A DNA stretch of 64,000 bases, from contig NZ_CP051214.1 of the NCBI RefSeq assembly GCF_012516495.1, positions 1 to 64,000 of the forward strand. Reading direction: 5' to 3'. The position numbers were made by a program, and so were the translations under genes. Below, one piece after another: positions 36,177-49,686 of this stretch (position 1 is its first letter; each line of letters begins with the position of its first letter). The stretch comes from Mycoplasma sp. 1654_15 (GTDB lineage: Bacteria > Bacillota_I > Bacilli_A > Mycoplasmatales > Metamycoplasmataceae). Under the pieces are notes generated by a model. It searched no databases. It worked only from the letters and a program-made list of their open reading frames with translations, and was not told the origin of the DNA.

Positions 36177-38049
36177 AAAATATTTTTCAGTCTTATTTTT
36201 GCCTTTATTTTCTAGCCTTTTGCTCTCGTCTTGTTCAGAGGTTTCTACTTTTTACACTTCTTCACCTACTGTTCAAAAAAAAGACAGTAATTCAATAGAA
36301 CAACTTTTAAATAACATATATATTGACAAACAAGATCAAAAACAAACCTATATTTTTCAACAAAATACTTTAGATAAAAACAAGCAATTAGAAGAATTAA
36401 AATATTCTTTTTCTTTATATAATCCAAGTTTGTTTAAAATTAATACAAAAATAAGTCCTAACTTAGATTTTTTAGCAAAACAAACTATTTATAATAATTT
36501 TAGTAATAACTGATTATTTATTTTAAGAAATATAAAAAACTTTGAATTTGCATTTAATCCATATTCTTTTTCTTATTCTCCTTATTCAGGAGAAAAAGAA
36601 GATTTTGGAAATCAAGAAGATAAATTTTTAAAAATAAAAAACGAAAACTTTTCATTTATAAAAAAAGAAATCGTTACAGAAAATAATTATTGAACTGAAC
36701 AAAATATTTATTATTTAATTTTCGATAAAAATAAAATTTTGAGATTATGAACTTTTGAAAGAAATCAACAAATTTTTGCAAGATTTGATTTTGACCTTTT
36801 TATTTATAAAGATAATCCTAATTTTATTATTAGTTTTATTGATGATATTCATAACGAAATTTTAAGTTATTCTACAGAAACGCAATCTGAAGAAATTAGT
36901 AATATATTGTCTGATCTTCGAAAAAGTGAAGAACAAGAAATTAAAACTGTGTTAGATACCAATAAACAATCAGAAAAAAAAGATTCCAACACTGACCAAA
37001 ACGTCGAAGAACAGATAAAAAATATTCAGTCATCTTATAATCAAACAATTGATAAAGTTACACAACAAATTAATAAGAAATATTTAGAAAATAAAATTAC
37101 TCAAGAAGAATCTAAATACAATATTTTAAAAAATAATTATTATTTTTCTTTAAATCAAAAAATAAACAATTTAAATAATAAATGACACTTTGAAAAATTT
37201 AGCTTCAGAAACATAGATTCAGAGACGTTACAAATAAGCAAAAACCAAGAAGAAAAAAACAACAATAATGAAGAAAAATGAAGTAAATTTTTAAATAACG
37301 ATGCAATTTTAAATTTACTTAATATAGTTTTTAATAATCTTGCAGAAAAAGAAAGTTATATTAATTCACAAAAATTTTTAGATTCAAAAATTTACTCAAA
37401 ATTAATTAAAAGTTATTTATTTTATTATAACCACTTAAACACAAATCCTGATGGTAACCCGTATGCCTATTTAGTGTCTCAAGAAAAAATAAAAAATTTG
37501 TTTTCTAAAAACTGATTATGATTTTTATTTTATTTAAATAAAGCTTATTTTATGAGAACTATAAATCCAATAGATTCTGTAGATAGTCAGTTAGATGAGT
37601 TACAAAAGGACAACTCAGAATCTTCCGGTTTTTACAGTCCAACCTCCAATGTTTTTTCTGATTTAGTTTACAAAAAAGTCGAAGATAATTTTGACAAACC
37701 TCTTTCACAAACTAAAGAATATTTTAAAAAGTATTCGATTCTACTTCAAAATGAAGATAAATTTGTATTTAGTATAGAAGTAATTCATACATATAACAAT
37801 TTAAAAAATAAAATAAAAAATACTATTGTGACTTTATCACCTTATATTTTTATAGTAAATACTACTAATGACAGTGAACAAAATAATTTAAATTTAAATG
37901 ATTTAGCCAAATTAATCTTTGCAGGTTCAACAAATAATGTAAAAAAATTTAATTTAACTAAAAAAAATATAAAATTTTTTAAAAACTTAACTTTTAAATC
38001 ACACTTGTTTATTTTTTCAGATTTTTTCTACAAAAATAAAGAAAAATAA
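36154..38049 (+). CDS. Composite surface lipoprotein, cassette 2
   Basis: A 631-residue prolipoprotein with lipobox LLLSSC. The start may be 36154 or the ATG at 36163; the latter gives a tidier signal peptide. Its N-terminal half matches lipoprotein A of cassette 1 (LEELKYSFS..NP, NWLFILRNI, YYLIFDKNKILRLWTFE). Its C-terminal half matches the whole of lipoprotein B (NWLWFLFYLNKAYFMR, FKKYSILLQNEDKFVF). The acidic linker, the DPDFP modules and the second A cluster are missing. In their place is a Lys/Glu/Gln coiled-coil stretch at about 255-340. It overlaps the ATPase by 23 bases. Confidence 0.8.
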
Positions 38050-38100
38050 AGAAAAAATGTTATAATTTTTATCAATAAATATTAAGGAAATCAATTAAAT

Positions 38101-38646
38101 ATGTTAGACAAGATTAGACATGACGGGAAAACTCAGAAAAAAGCATTTTTATATGAACTCGGTTTCGGTTTTATCTGAGCAGCAAGTCATTTTTATTTAA
38201 AAAAAGCTATTATAGGTATTATAAGAGCAGGACTTTTTTGAGTTTCAATATTCATGATAATAACTGCTGTTATTGTTGAAAAAGCAGGTGTATTAGCTAG
38301 AACTCAAGATGAATTTTGAGCAGTAATCTGAGTTGGTGTAGCATTTTTAGCTCTACTACTTATTTGGTGAATTATTTTATTAATTCAAATTTTAACTGGA
38401 ACTTTCAAAGATAACGAAGACACTGCTATAAAATTCTGATCTACCAGAGAAAAATTAGTAGAAGAAATTGAACCACAAGAAACAGTAGAATCAGAAGAAA
38501 TAATTGAAGAACCAACAGATGAATTTGCAAACAATTTTATTGAAGAAACTGTTATGTTAGAAGATACAGATCCACATAGAGTTGCTCGTATTCATAATTC
38601 TAAATGTAAAATTCACTTTCCTCCAATTCAGTTAACAGAGGAATAA
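38101..38646 (+). CDS. TM2-like membrane protein with an acidic C-terminal tail
   Basis: A 181-residue protein. The N-terminal part LYELGFGFIWAASHFYLKKA followed by IIGIIRAGLFWV resembles the TM2 domain, with its G...HFYLGK loop between two helices. A further hydrophobic segment (about 75-97) follows. The tail (about 115-181) is Glu-rich and carries one Cys. TGA encodes seven tryptophans. An AAGGAAA site precedes the ATG. Role unknown; it is followed by its own terminator and then trmB. Confidence 0.65.
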
Positions 38647-38662
38647 AATAATTTATATATTT

Positions 38663-38698
38663 AAAAATAAAGCAGATGTAAATTTGCTTTATTTTTTT
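38663..38698 (+). terminator. Terminator before trmB
   Basis: AAAAATAAAGCA pairs with TGCTTTATTTTT around a 10-base loop and ends in a T run. The trmB ribosome site AAAGGA follows at once. Confidence 0.8.
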
Positions 38699-38710
38699 GC
38701 AAAGGATAAC

Positions 38711-39316
38711 ATGAGATTAAAAAAAATTCCAGATGCATTAGAACAATTAAGAAAATCTAATTTTTTAATAGAAAATTTTCCATTAAAAATAGATAATAAT
38801 TGAATCGTAGAAATTGGAATGGGTAAAGGTGATATGTTAGTAGAACTAGCGCATCAAAATCCTAATAAAAAATTTTTAGGAATAGAAAAGTTTGATTCTG
38901 CAGCAGTTAAAGCTATTAAAAAAGCTCAGCATTATGAATTAAAAAATTTTTTTATAATTTGTTCAGATGTAAAAGACATATTAGAGAAAATTGAAGGAAA
39001 AACAAATTTAATATGATTAACTTTTTCTGATCCTTGACCTAAAAAAAGACATTTAAAAAGAAGACTTACATACAAAGATTTTTTAGTAATTTATAAAAAA
39101 TTACTTTCAGATAAAGGGATTTTAAAATTAAAAACAGATAACGATGGTTTTTTTGAATTTTCAACATTGTCTTTAGAAGAGTTTGGAGCAACCATATTAT
39201 ATTCAACAACTGATCTTCATAATGATATTAAAAACGAGGGTAATATTTACACAGATTATGAAGAAAAATGAAGCAAAAAGAACAAAAACATAAACTATTT
39301 AGAAGTAAAATTTTAA
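38711..39316 (+). CDS. trmB: tRNA (guanine-N7-)-methyltransferase
   Basis: A 201-residue SAM-dependent enzyme making m7G46 in tRNA. It has the SAM motif VEIGMGKG at 33-40, the acidic LGIEKF after the second strand, and the family motif FSDPWPKKRHLKRRL near 105-120, with both tryptophan positions of that region coded by TGA. An AAAGGA site precedes the ATG. The next gene follows 62 bases later. Confidence 0.94.
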
Positions 39317-39378
39317 AATGTTTTATAATTTGTTTTATCAAATTAATATTACTAAATATAACAAAACGAAGGGAAAAA

Positions 39379-40755
39379 ATGATTAAATATAACAAATTTT
39401 TTTCAGAAAATTCATTAGTATTAAGACCTGCTTTTAATACATCTGAAAAAGAGTTTTTACAAAAAGAAAAGTTTGCAATCACTGAATTTTTATCAGAAAG
39501 AGAAGTTGCTATTTTTCTTGAAGAACCTAAAGAATTATCTTTAGAAGAAATAAAAAAAATTGCTTCTATTTTAGCGAAATATCCAAGAGAATTAGAGGTT
39601 GATTTAGACGCATTTTTTGAATTTTTATCTCCTAAAACACAAAAACAATTTGTAGAAAAACTAGTAGATAGATATATTTATTTAAACGCGGATGTTTATT
39701 CAGAAAGAAGTGATAAAGAAAAAACTAGAGCTAAAATTAAAGATTTAACATTAGTTAGCTCAAGACTAGAAGAACTAGAAGACTTTATAGCAAAAGCAGA
39801 AACTGTAGCAAATGCAGTAAACTTTGCACGTGTTTTTCAAAATACACCTCCAAACATTTGTAATTCAGAATTTTTAGCAGACAAAATTGTAGAAAAATTA
39901 AGCAAAAATTCAAATTTAAAAATCAGAGTTTTAGGAAAAACACAAATTCAAAATTTAGGAATGAACTTATTATTAGCAGTCAACAAAGGTTCAGTTTATC
40001 AACCAAGATTAGTGGTTATTGAATATAACGGAAATCCAGAATCTGAAGAAAAAATTGCTTTTGTAGGTAAAGGAATTACTTTCGATTCAGGTGGTTATAA
40101 CATTAAAACCGGAATGTTTATGAGAGGCATGAAATACGATATGTCAGGAGCTATTATTGCAGCTTCAGCTATCGACACAATTGCTAAATTTTCACCAAAA
40201 GTTAATGTAGTTGCTGTTCTTCCTTTAACAGATAACAGAGTAAACGGAGATGCTAATTTACCAGATAATGTTTGAAAATCAATGAATGGAAAATCAGTTG
40301 AAATTACAAACACTGATGCAGAAGGAAGATTGATTTTAGGTGATGCTTTAACATTTGCTATTAGAGAATTAAAAGCTAACAAACTATTTACAATAGCAAC
40401 ACTAACAGGTGCTATGTCTATTGCTTTAGGTTCAACTTTTACAGGAACTTTTGCAACAGATGATTCCTTCTGAAAAGAATTTAAAAAAGCAGCTGAGTTC
40501 GCAGATGAATTGGTTTGAAGAATGCCAATGCATCCAGAATTTGCTAAAGCAAATAACTCATCACCAGTTGCAGACATTGTAAACGCAGATTACACAGGAA
40601 AAGCTGGTTCTTCTTCTGCTGCTATGTTTGTTGCTGAATTTAGAGAAGAATTACCTTTAATTCACTTAGACATTGCAGGAACAGCAAATGTAGACAAAAA
40701 CCCAACTGGAGTTATGGTTAAAACATTAGTAGAATTTATCTTACATCACAAATAA
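39379..40755 (+). CDS. pepA: Leucyl aminopeptidase (M17 family)
   Basis: A 458-residue cytosolic metallo-exopeptidase. The zinc-site and catalytic motifs are [14 protein letters not shown] near 230, KYDMSGA near 253 and [14 protein letters not shown] near 312. A frame extends upstream to 39268, but the ATG at 39379 has an AAGGG site and gives the usual M17 length. Four TGA codons encode tryptophan. It follows trmB in the same direction and ends at a strong terminator. Confidence 0.95.
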
Positions 40756-40773
40756 AAAGCTTCAAAAATGAAG

Positions 40774-40800
40774 AAAAAACCGGAAAATTTCCGGTTTTTT
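40774..40800. terminator. Bidirectional terminator between pepA and dnaJ
   Basis: AAAAAACCGGAAA and TTTCCGGTTTTTT form a near-perfect palindrome with A and T runs on its two sides. The hairpin motif CTTCAAAAATGAAG lies directly before it (40760-40773). Confidence 0.92.
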
Positions 40801-40819
40801 TATTTTAAAAATCTTTTAA

Positions 40820-41923
40820 TCATTTAGATTTAGTTTTGTCTTTTACAGATTTAAAAATTTCACTAAGTTCTTTCTTTTCGTTTCTTGACAATTCTGGAAC
40901 ATATAATTCTAAATGTACTTTAAAATCACCAATTATGTTTTTGTTTCTTGGATCTTTTGCCCCTTTACGATATATAGTAACTACATCGCCAGATTTATAA
41001 TTATTTTTAAGACTAATATTTTCCATTCCATAAGGAGTAGGAACTTCTACAGAGTTTTCTTGAATAATATCAGCAACAGAAACAGGTAAAGTTAAATGAA
41101 TATCATTTCCTGCTCTAGTATAGTGCTTGTGATTCATTACATTAATTTTTAGATACAAATCACCACTAGGTCCCTTATTTTGTCCAGGTCCTCCGAAGCC
41201 TGACAGAGTCATATTATCTCCATTTCGAATACCGGCTGGAATATGAATATCAACATTTTTTATTGTTTTAATAATTTTTTGACCCTTACATTTTGAACAT
41301 TTTTTAGTAATTATTTTTCCTTGTCCAGAACATCTTGAACAAACATTTGTGCTTTTAATTTTACCAAAACCACCAAGTGAAACGTATTCTTCTACAACTC
41401 CTGAACCGTGACAATTACTACATTCTTGTAAATCATTTTTTGATTCAGCACCTAAACCATCACAAGCTGAACAAGTTTCATATTTTTCTAAGTCTTGCTT
41501 AATTGTTTTTCCTAAAATAGACTCAATAAAACTAATACTTATAGAAGCTTGATAATCACTTCCTTTTATAGGTCTATTACTTCTTTTTGAAGAATTTCCA
41601 AAACCAAATCCTGAACCAAAATCAGAAAACATATCACTAAAAAAATCAGAAAATCCACCAAAACCTTGACTAAATCCACCAGCTCCAAAACCACTATTTG
41701 GGTCGAAAGCAGAGTGTCCAAATTGGTCGTATTTTGCTCTTTTATCTTTGTCAGAAAGAACTTCATAAGCTTCGTTTACTTCTTTAAACTTAGCTTCAGC
41801 GTCTTTTTCTTTGTTTCTGTCAGGGTGATATTTCATAGCTAAAGTACGATAAGCTTTTTTAATTTCTGCTTCGTTCGCACTTTTGTTAATTCCTAAAACT
41901 TCATAATAATCTCTTTTACTCAT
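40820..41923 (-). CDS. dnaJ: Chaperone protein DnaJ
   Basis: A 367-residue type I Hsp40 that delivers substrates to DnaK and stimulates its ATPase. The J domain has HPD at 33-35. A Gly/Phe-rich region (about 72-110) follows, then a zinc region with four CxxCxGxG-type repeats; the first is CSACDGLG and the last CSKCKGQK. The C-terminal substrate domain is complete. The start is the [11 protein letters not shown] methionine at 41923 rather than 41941. It lies 44 bases after mnmA in the same direction. dnaK and grpE are not in the window. Confidence 0.95.
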   Translation of the reverse strand: MSKRDYYEVLGINKSANEAEIKKAYRTLAMKYHPDRNKEKDAEAKFKEVNEAYEVLSDKDKRAKYDQFGHSAFDPNSGFGAGGFSQGFGGFSDFFSDMFSDFGSGFGFGNSSKRSNRPIKGSDYQASISISFIESILGKTIKQDLEKYETCSACDGLGAESKNDLQECSNCHGSGVVEEYVSLGGFGKIKSTNVCSRCSGQGKIITKKCSKCKGQKIIKTIKNVDIHIPAGIRNGDNMTLSGFGGPGQNKGPSGDLYLKINVMNHKHYTRAGNDIHLTLPVSVADIIQENSVEVPTPYGMENISLKNNYKSGDVVTIYRKGAKDPRNKNIIGDFKVHLELYVPELSRNEKKELSEIFKSVKDKTKSK

Positions 41924-41967
41924 AGAAAGAAATTTTAGCACAAAAGAGCTTGAAGTGCTAAAAAAAT

Positions 41968-44426
<2,459 letters not shown>

Positions 44427-44430
44427 TTTT

Positions 44431-45588
44431 ATGATCAAGAATGTTTTTTGAGATGAAATTTCCATAATTACTAATAACTTTAAAAAAGAAGAACAAAAAG
44501 CTGCCAAATTTAAAGGAAAAATAAAATTTATTTATGACTCTAGGTCTTTAGTCATAAGACATTTTTACTATGAATTACAAATGTGTGAAATTGATGTGTT
44601 AACAACTCAAAGTTGATTTGAGAGTAAAACAACAAATTTCAGAACTAGAGAAGAAGTCTTTTCGTTTTTAGGTTTAAGTCAAAAAATCAGAACTTTTAGA
44701 AGTGAACATGACATTGTTGAATTAGATTCAGCACAATTAGAAAAATTAAATAATTATTTAAAACATAGTTATAAATCTACAATTAAAAATTTTATTCCTT
44801 TGACAAGAGGTTCTAATCCATCAGGAGAACTGTTATCCCCCGATAATGCTCCTATAATATTAGAAGAAAAAGTACCATTTTTTAAAAGTAATTTTTCTTT
44901 GTTTTTTACTAATTTTTTTGAAGAATATGAAGAAATAACAAGTCAAAAAGAAGAAATTTTTGCAAATAAAAAAATGCAACACAATTACTTTGAACTTTTA
45001 CAAGAAAAAGCTCAAAATCCAAATTCCAAATTTTCAAAAATTCTAGAAATTATTAAATATCTTTCAAATCCAAACTTGTTTAATCACAAGAGAAAAGAAA
45101 TGGGTAAGCAAAAAATAGAAGAGTTAAAAAAATTAATTTCTACAGAAAATATAGAAAAATTAGTTCAAAAAAGCAGACAACGTTTTGCACAAAATGTTGA
45201 GAAATTTTCAAACAAAATTTTTGACTTTAGTTACACAGAAAGAGCTCATATTTGACCTGTTAGTGACATTAAAAACAAACTAATCGAAATTGATAAGCAA
45301 CATAACAATGAAAAGCAATTTTTAGATTATCTTAAAGCCATTGAAGATTTTGAAAATTACTTGAATTTAACACCAAATTTACACACAGCTTTTGATAAAT
45401 ATTGATTTACTTTTGATGAAGAAACAGGAAGGTTAAAATTCAAAGAAAACAATAAAAAAACACTTCAATTTAAAGAAGAAATTTCAAAAAACGGCGAAAT
45501 TGACAAAATTCTTCAAATTCCTTTGCCTTTTTTAACAAAAAACAGAAAAAAATATTTAGAAAAAAGGAATAAACAACATATAATTTAG
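44431..45588 (+). CDS. HNH-type restriction endonuclease partner
   Basis: A 385-residue protein beginning 4 bases after the methyltransferase stop, with AAAAGGAA upstream. The C-terminal region has an HNH nuclease pattern: RAHIWPVSD (His273), then NYLNLTPNLHTAFD, with Asn316 and His318, and KYWFTFDEETGRL. This layout (AH.wP......N.l.L.pn.H..FD...f) is found in several type II restriction enzymes. The N-terminal 250 residues have no recognised domain and presumably recognise DNA. Assignment as the cognate restriction enzyme rests on this motif and the pairing. Confidence 0.78.
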
Positions 45589-45631
45589 AGTATAAATCAC
45601 AATTATAATTGTTTAAAATAAAGGAAAATAC

Positions 45632-47008
45632 ATGAAAATTATATCAGTTGGTACAAATCACGCAGGTACCTCATTTTTAAGAACTTTTAGAAAATTAAAT
45701 CCTACAGCAGAATTAGTAACTTACGATAGAAATACAGACATTTCATTTTTAGGATGTGGAATTGCTCTTTGAGTAGGACAAGAATTTGAAGATCCAAATG
45801 GTTTATTTTATTCTAATGTTGAAGAATTAAGATCACTTGGAATTTCAGTAAACCTAGAGCATGATGTTATTGAAATAAATCGTGAAGAAAAATACGTAAT
45901 GGTGAAAAATTTAAGAACTGGACAAGTTTTTAAAGACACATACGACAAATTAGTTTTTGCTGGAGGAACTTGACCAATTGTTCCACCATTTGAAGGTGTT
46001 AATTTAGAGAACATTTTAATTTCAAAAACCTTTACACATGCAAAAGAAATTAAAGCAAAAGCATTAGATCCATCATTACAAAATGTAATTATTATTGGTG
46101 GTGGTTATATTGGAATTGAATTATTAGAAGCTTTCCACAAATATGGAAAAAAAGTTACTTTAATTGACATGCAACCTAGAATTATTCCTAACTACTTCGA
46201 TGAAGAATTTACCTCAAAAATGGAATATGCAATTAGAAACCATGGAATTGAATTAAACTTTGGAGAAAAAGTAGAAAAATTCTTAACAGAAGATGGTGTA
46301 ACAGTTTCAGGTGTACAAACAGATAAAAACACATATCAAGCTGATTTAGTAATTTTAGCTATTGGATTTAGACCAAACACACAAATTTTAGAAGGTGTTG
46401 AAAAATTACCAAATGGAGCTGTTTTAGTAGACGAATTCCAAAGATCATTAACAGATAAAGATGTTTATGTAATTGGTGATTCAGCTTCAATGTGACACAA
46501 CGCAACAGATACTCACGCTTACATTGCTTTAGCAACAAACGCAGTTAAATCAGGTATCGTTGCTGCATTCCACTTAGCTAAAGGTGAAGAAACTCTTCCA
46601 TTTCCAGGTTATGTTGGAACAAATGCAATTTCTGTTTTCGGATTTAATTATTCATCAACAGGATTTTCTGTAAATGGATGCAAAAATCATCCAACAATTG
46701 AAAATTTCGAATCAGAATATTTAGAAGACTGAGATCGTCCAGAATTTATGCAACACAAATCTAAAGTTTGAATTAAGATAACATATGAAAAAGAAACTTT
46801 AAGATTATTAGGTGCACAAATCGGTTCATATGGACAAAGTTTTAATCACACAGAAGCTATTTACTTCTTATCATTAGCAATTCAAAAAAGAATGACATTA
46901 CCAGAAATAGCTCTATCAGATTTCTATTTCTTACCACACTACAACAAACCATTTAACTTCATCTTACAAGTAATTTTAAATGCTTTGGGATTAAATTACA
47001 AAGAGTAA
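45632..47008 (+). CDS. nox: NADH oxidase (FAD-dependent, water-forming type)
   Basis: A 458-residue flavoprotein of the CoA-disulfide reductase/NADH oxidase family, which regenerates NAD for glycolysis by reducing oxygen. The single redox Cys is Cys42 in FLGCGIALW. The NAD Rossmann motif IIIGGGYIGIE is near 152-162, and the FAD motif YVIGDSASM near 283. The N-terminal GTNHAG replaces the usual G.NHAG. AAAGGAAAA precedes the ATG; TATAAT at 45604-45609 lies inside a CAATTATAATTG palindrome. A terminator follows. Confidence 0.94.
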
Positions 47009-47028
47009 TTAACTTATAAATTTATAAA

Positions 47029-47058
47029 GAAAAAACAAGCAAAATTGCTTGTTTTTTC
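47029..47058. terminator. Bidirectional terminator between nox and ktrB
   Basis: GAAAAAACAAGCAA and TTGCTTGTTTTTTC pair around a 2-base (in practice 4-base) loop. It serves both convergent genes. Confidence 0.9.
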
Positions 47059-47075
47059 TTTATTTTTCTTTGACT

Positions 47076-48680
47076 TTAACCTGTCATAACATCTTCTGTT
47101 AAGTATTCAAATTTATTAAATTTATTCTTTTCACTAGATCAAATCAAAATAGAAGAGCTAATACCAAGTTGTCCTATAAACATAATAAAGATTAAGAAAG
47201 TTTTAGTATGTATATTTAAGTAATCAAGTATGCCTGTGGATAATCCCGTTGTACCAAAAGCTGAATTTATTTCAAAGAAAAGATGGAATAAATTAAAGGT
47301 TCTATATTTTTCTAAATCTGGAATTGAGCTTGAAATTAAAGGATTTTCAATCGTTTTTGTACTTAAATTATCAAAAGAAGAACTACCCACTAATAAAGCA
47401 ATAACAACTAAAAATAAAGAAATAAAAAATACTACAGATGCTCTATCAGAGTTTTCAAAACTAATAGATCTTTTAAAGCTATGAATAGATTTTTTACCTA
47501 ATATTTTAGATCAAATAGATAATATGATTATAGCTAAAGTTGTTGTTCGAATACCCCCACCTGTTGATGAAGGTGAAGAACCAATAAACATTAAAAGAGA
47601 TGAAATAATTAAACTTGGCTGACTTAAATCATAAGTATCAAAGACTGAAAAACCAGCAGATCTGGTAGAAAATGTGTAGAAAATTAAAGCAAAAACTTTA
47701 TTAGTTTTAGTTCCATAATTAAAAGAACTTGAATCCCCTCAAAAACCTAAAGAAGAACCAGATTTGTTTCAAAAAGAATGTGGATTGTTGGTTTGAGTTT
47801 CAAAAATTAAAATAAGACTAATACCAATAATTGCAACTATAAAATAAGTAGAAACAGATATTTTAGAAAACAAAGAAAACTTCATCGGATACCTTTGATT
47901 TCTAAAAATTTTGCTTCTTATATAAAGGTAAATATCATAAATTACTGGATAACCAATACCCCCAATAACAAAAAGAATAATTAATCAGATTAATACAAAG
48001 TAATTAGAATAATAAGGAGCAAATGAATATTTCCCAACAATATCAAAACCTGCATTATTAAGAGCAGTAATTGTATGAAAAATAGCATATCTAATTGACA
48101 ATCCAGTGTTTTTATAAGGATTTATTAGTTCTTGATTATTGTCTATTGTTTGTAAAGGTTGAAAATCTCCTGGAACATTATAGAAGTAAAAAGATAGGAC
48201 AAATGAAGAAAAAATTATTAAAATTATAAAAATTGTTAAGCTAGAAATAATAACGCCTTTTATTTCGCCAAACTTATTTGCTCCCCGTTCAGTTTTTACT
48301 AATGATTTTTGGAATAAAGATAATTTGAATCTAAAAATATAGTTAAAAATATAGATTTTTCAAGCAAAAAAGCCGGCTCCTCCAATCAAAATTAAAATAG
48401 CCACAATCGCTTGTCCAAATTGATTAAAAGTAGTTGATGTAGTTTTAACTACCAAACCAGTATCACTAAAAGCAGAAACAGAAGTAAAAAAAGCTTCAAA
48501 AAAACTTATGTTTTGTTCTTTTTGTAAGGAAATTTTTGAAGTTAATAACCCTGCCCCAATAAGAATAATTAATATGTAAGTTAAAAAAATTCATTTAACT
48601 TTATTAAATTTCAAGAAATTATTAAATTTGTTTTTTAATACATCTAAAAAATTTTTTATATTTATATCACTAAATTTCAT
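47076..48680 (-). CDS. ktrB: Potassium uptake membrane subunit (KtrB/TrkH family)
   Basis: A 534-residue membrane protein with the four membrane-pore-membrane repeats of the TrkH/KtrB/HKT family. The four filter segments are SAFSDTGL (about 72), ALNNAGFD, STRSAGFS and AFGTTGLS, each with its conserved Gly. It conducts K+ under control of a cytosolic RCK-domain ring, KtrA. ktrA lies divergently 107 bases away. A TATTAT element ends nine bases before the ATG with no ribosome site, suggesting a leaderless mRNA. Minus-strand in-frame TGA codons encode tryptophan. Confidence 0.93.
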
Positions 48681-48787
48681 AGTTTTGAATAATAATTTTA
48701 AATTATTTTATGAATATAAAAGAAATTTTGATTAAATTTTAAATTCTTCTTTACTTTTTAATACTTTTTTATAGAATTTTAGCAACT

Positions 48788-49486
48788 ATGAAAAAACAAA
48801 ATATTTGTGTCATAGGGGCTGGACGTTTAGGAAAAGCTACTATCACACAGCTTCATAAATTAAATAAATCTGTTCTTGTAATAGATAAAGATGTAAAAAA
48901 TTTAAATTCAATTAAGGATTATGCAAACAATATAATCGAAGCAGATGCAGCTGATATGAAAGCACTAGAAGCTATTGGTTTCGAAAATATAGATACAGTT
49001 ATTGTGGCATTAGCAGATAACACAGAAATTATTGCTGCTTTATTAGAATTAAAAGTTAAAAATATAATAGCTAGAGCTGTAAACAAAAGACATGCAAGGG
49101 TTTTAAAACAAATCGGGGTTAATTGAATTGTTAGTCCAGAAGAAGAAGCAGGAATCCGTTTAGCTTTATTTTCCACCAACAACAACTTTTTTAAGTATTC
49201 TGAAACTTTACAAGAACTTCCAGGAGGTTTTGTTATAGGTTCAACTACTATAACATCACCAAAATATGCGGGCAAAACAATAAAAAATTCAAAATTTTCA
49301 AATTTACAGGTTTCTGTTGTTATAATTAAGAGAGAAACCAACACTATTTTGCCTTATGGAGAATTAGTACTTAACAAAGATGATTTAGTAACATTTATTG
49401 GTCAAATTGATGATGTTATTAAAGTTTTTGAGCTAGTAAATCCTAATAAAATAGCAGATAAATCAGAGCAAAACGAAAATTTTTAA
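48788..49486 (+). CDS. ktrA: Potassium uptake regulatory subunit (KtrA, RCK domains)
   Basis: A 232-residue peripheral protein that gates KtrB in response to ATP/ADP and, in many Firmicutes, c-di-AMP. The RCK_N Rossmann motif is VIGAGRLGKAT near 8-18, with the acidic residue of VIDKD ending the second strand. The RCK_C domain is at about 145-225 (GGFVIGSTTITSP ... VTFIGQIDDV). It is divergent from its partner. A -10-like TATAGAAT lies about 11 bases before the ATG, again leaderless in type. Confidence 0.93.
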
Positions 49487-49506
49487 AAAAAAATAAAAAA
49501 AATATT

Positions 49507-49536
49507 TTGCTTTTTTAAAAAATAGTGTAATATATT
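49507..49536 (+). promoter_or_regulatory. 5S rRNA promoter
   Basis: TTGCTT at 49507-49512 and TATATT at 49531-49536 are 18 bases apart, only a few bases before the mature 5S start. The spacing to the RNA fits direct initiation at or near the 5S 5' end. Confidence 0.45.
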
Positions 49537-49538
49537 GT

Positions 49539-49641
49539 AAGAGCAACGATAGCAAAGGGGATCACCTGATACCATTCCGAACTCAGAAGTTAAGCCCTTT
49601 AACGCCGACAATACTAGAGATAGGAAGATAGGAAGTTGCTT
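49539..49641 (+). rRNA. rrf: 5S ribosomal RNA, unlinked
   Basis: About 103 bases. The universal loop segment CCATTCCGAACTCAGAAGTTAAG is present near 49572 and the terminal helix pairs GAGCAAC (49541-49547) with GTTGCTT at the 3' end. A T run at 49639-49647 doubles as the terminator. It has its own promoter and lies between ktrA and whiA, about 26 kb from 16S-23S. Confidence 0.95.
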
Positions 49642-49686
49642 TTTTTTATTATTTTTTTTCAGGTTTTCAGTAATAATTAAATAAAT

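Noticed and set aside
39268-39378. Upstream extension of the aminopeptidase frame
   Set aside because: It would overlap trmB and adds a lysine-rich, membrane-like start; the ATG at 39379 has a ribosome site and the normal family start.
40095-40577. Minus-strand ORF of 160 codons inside pepA
   Set aside because: It is antisense to conserved M17 motifs, has no ribosome site and reflects the codon bias of the real gene.
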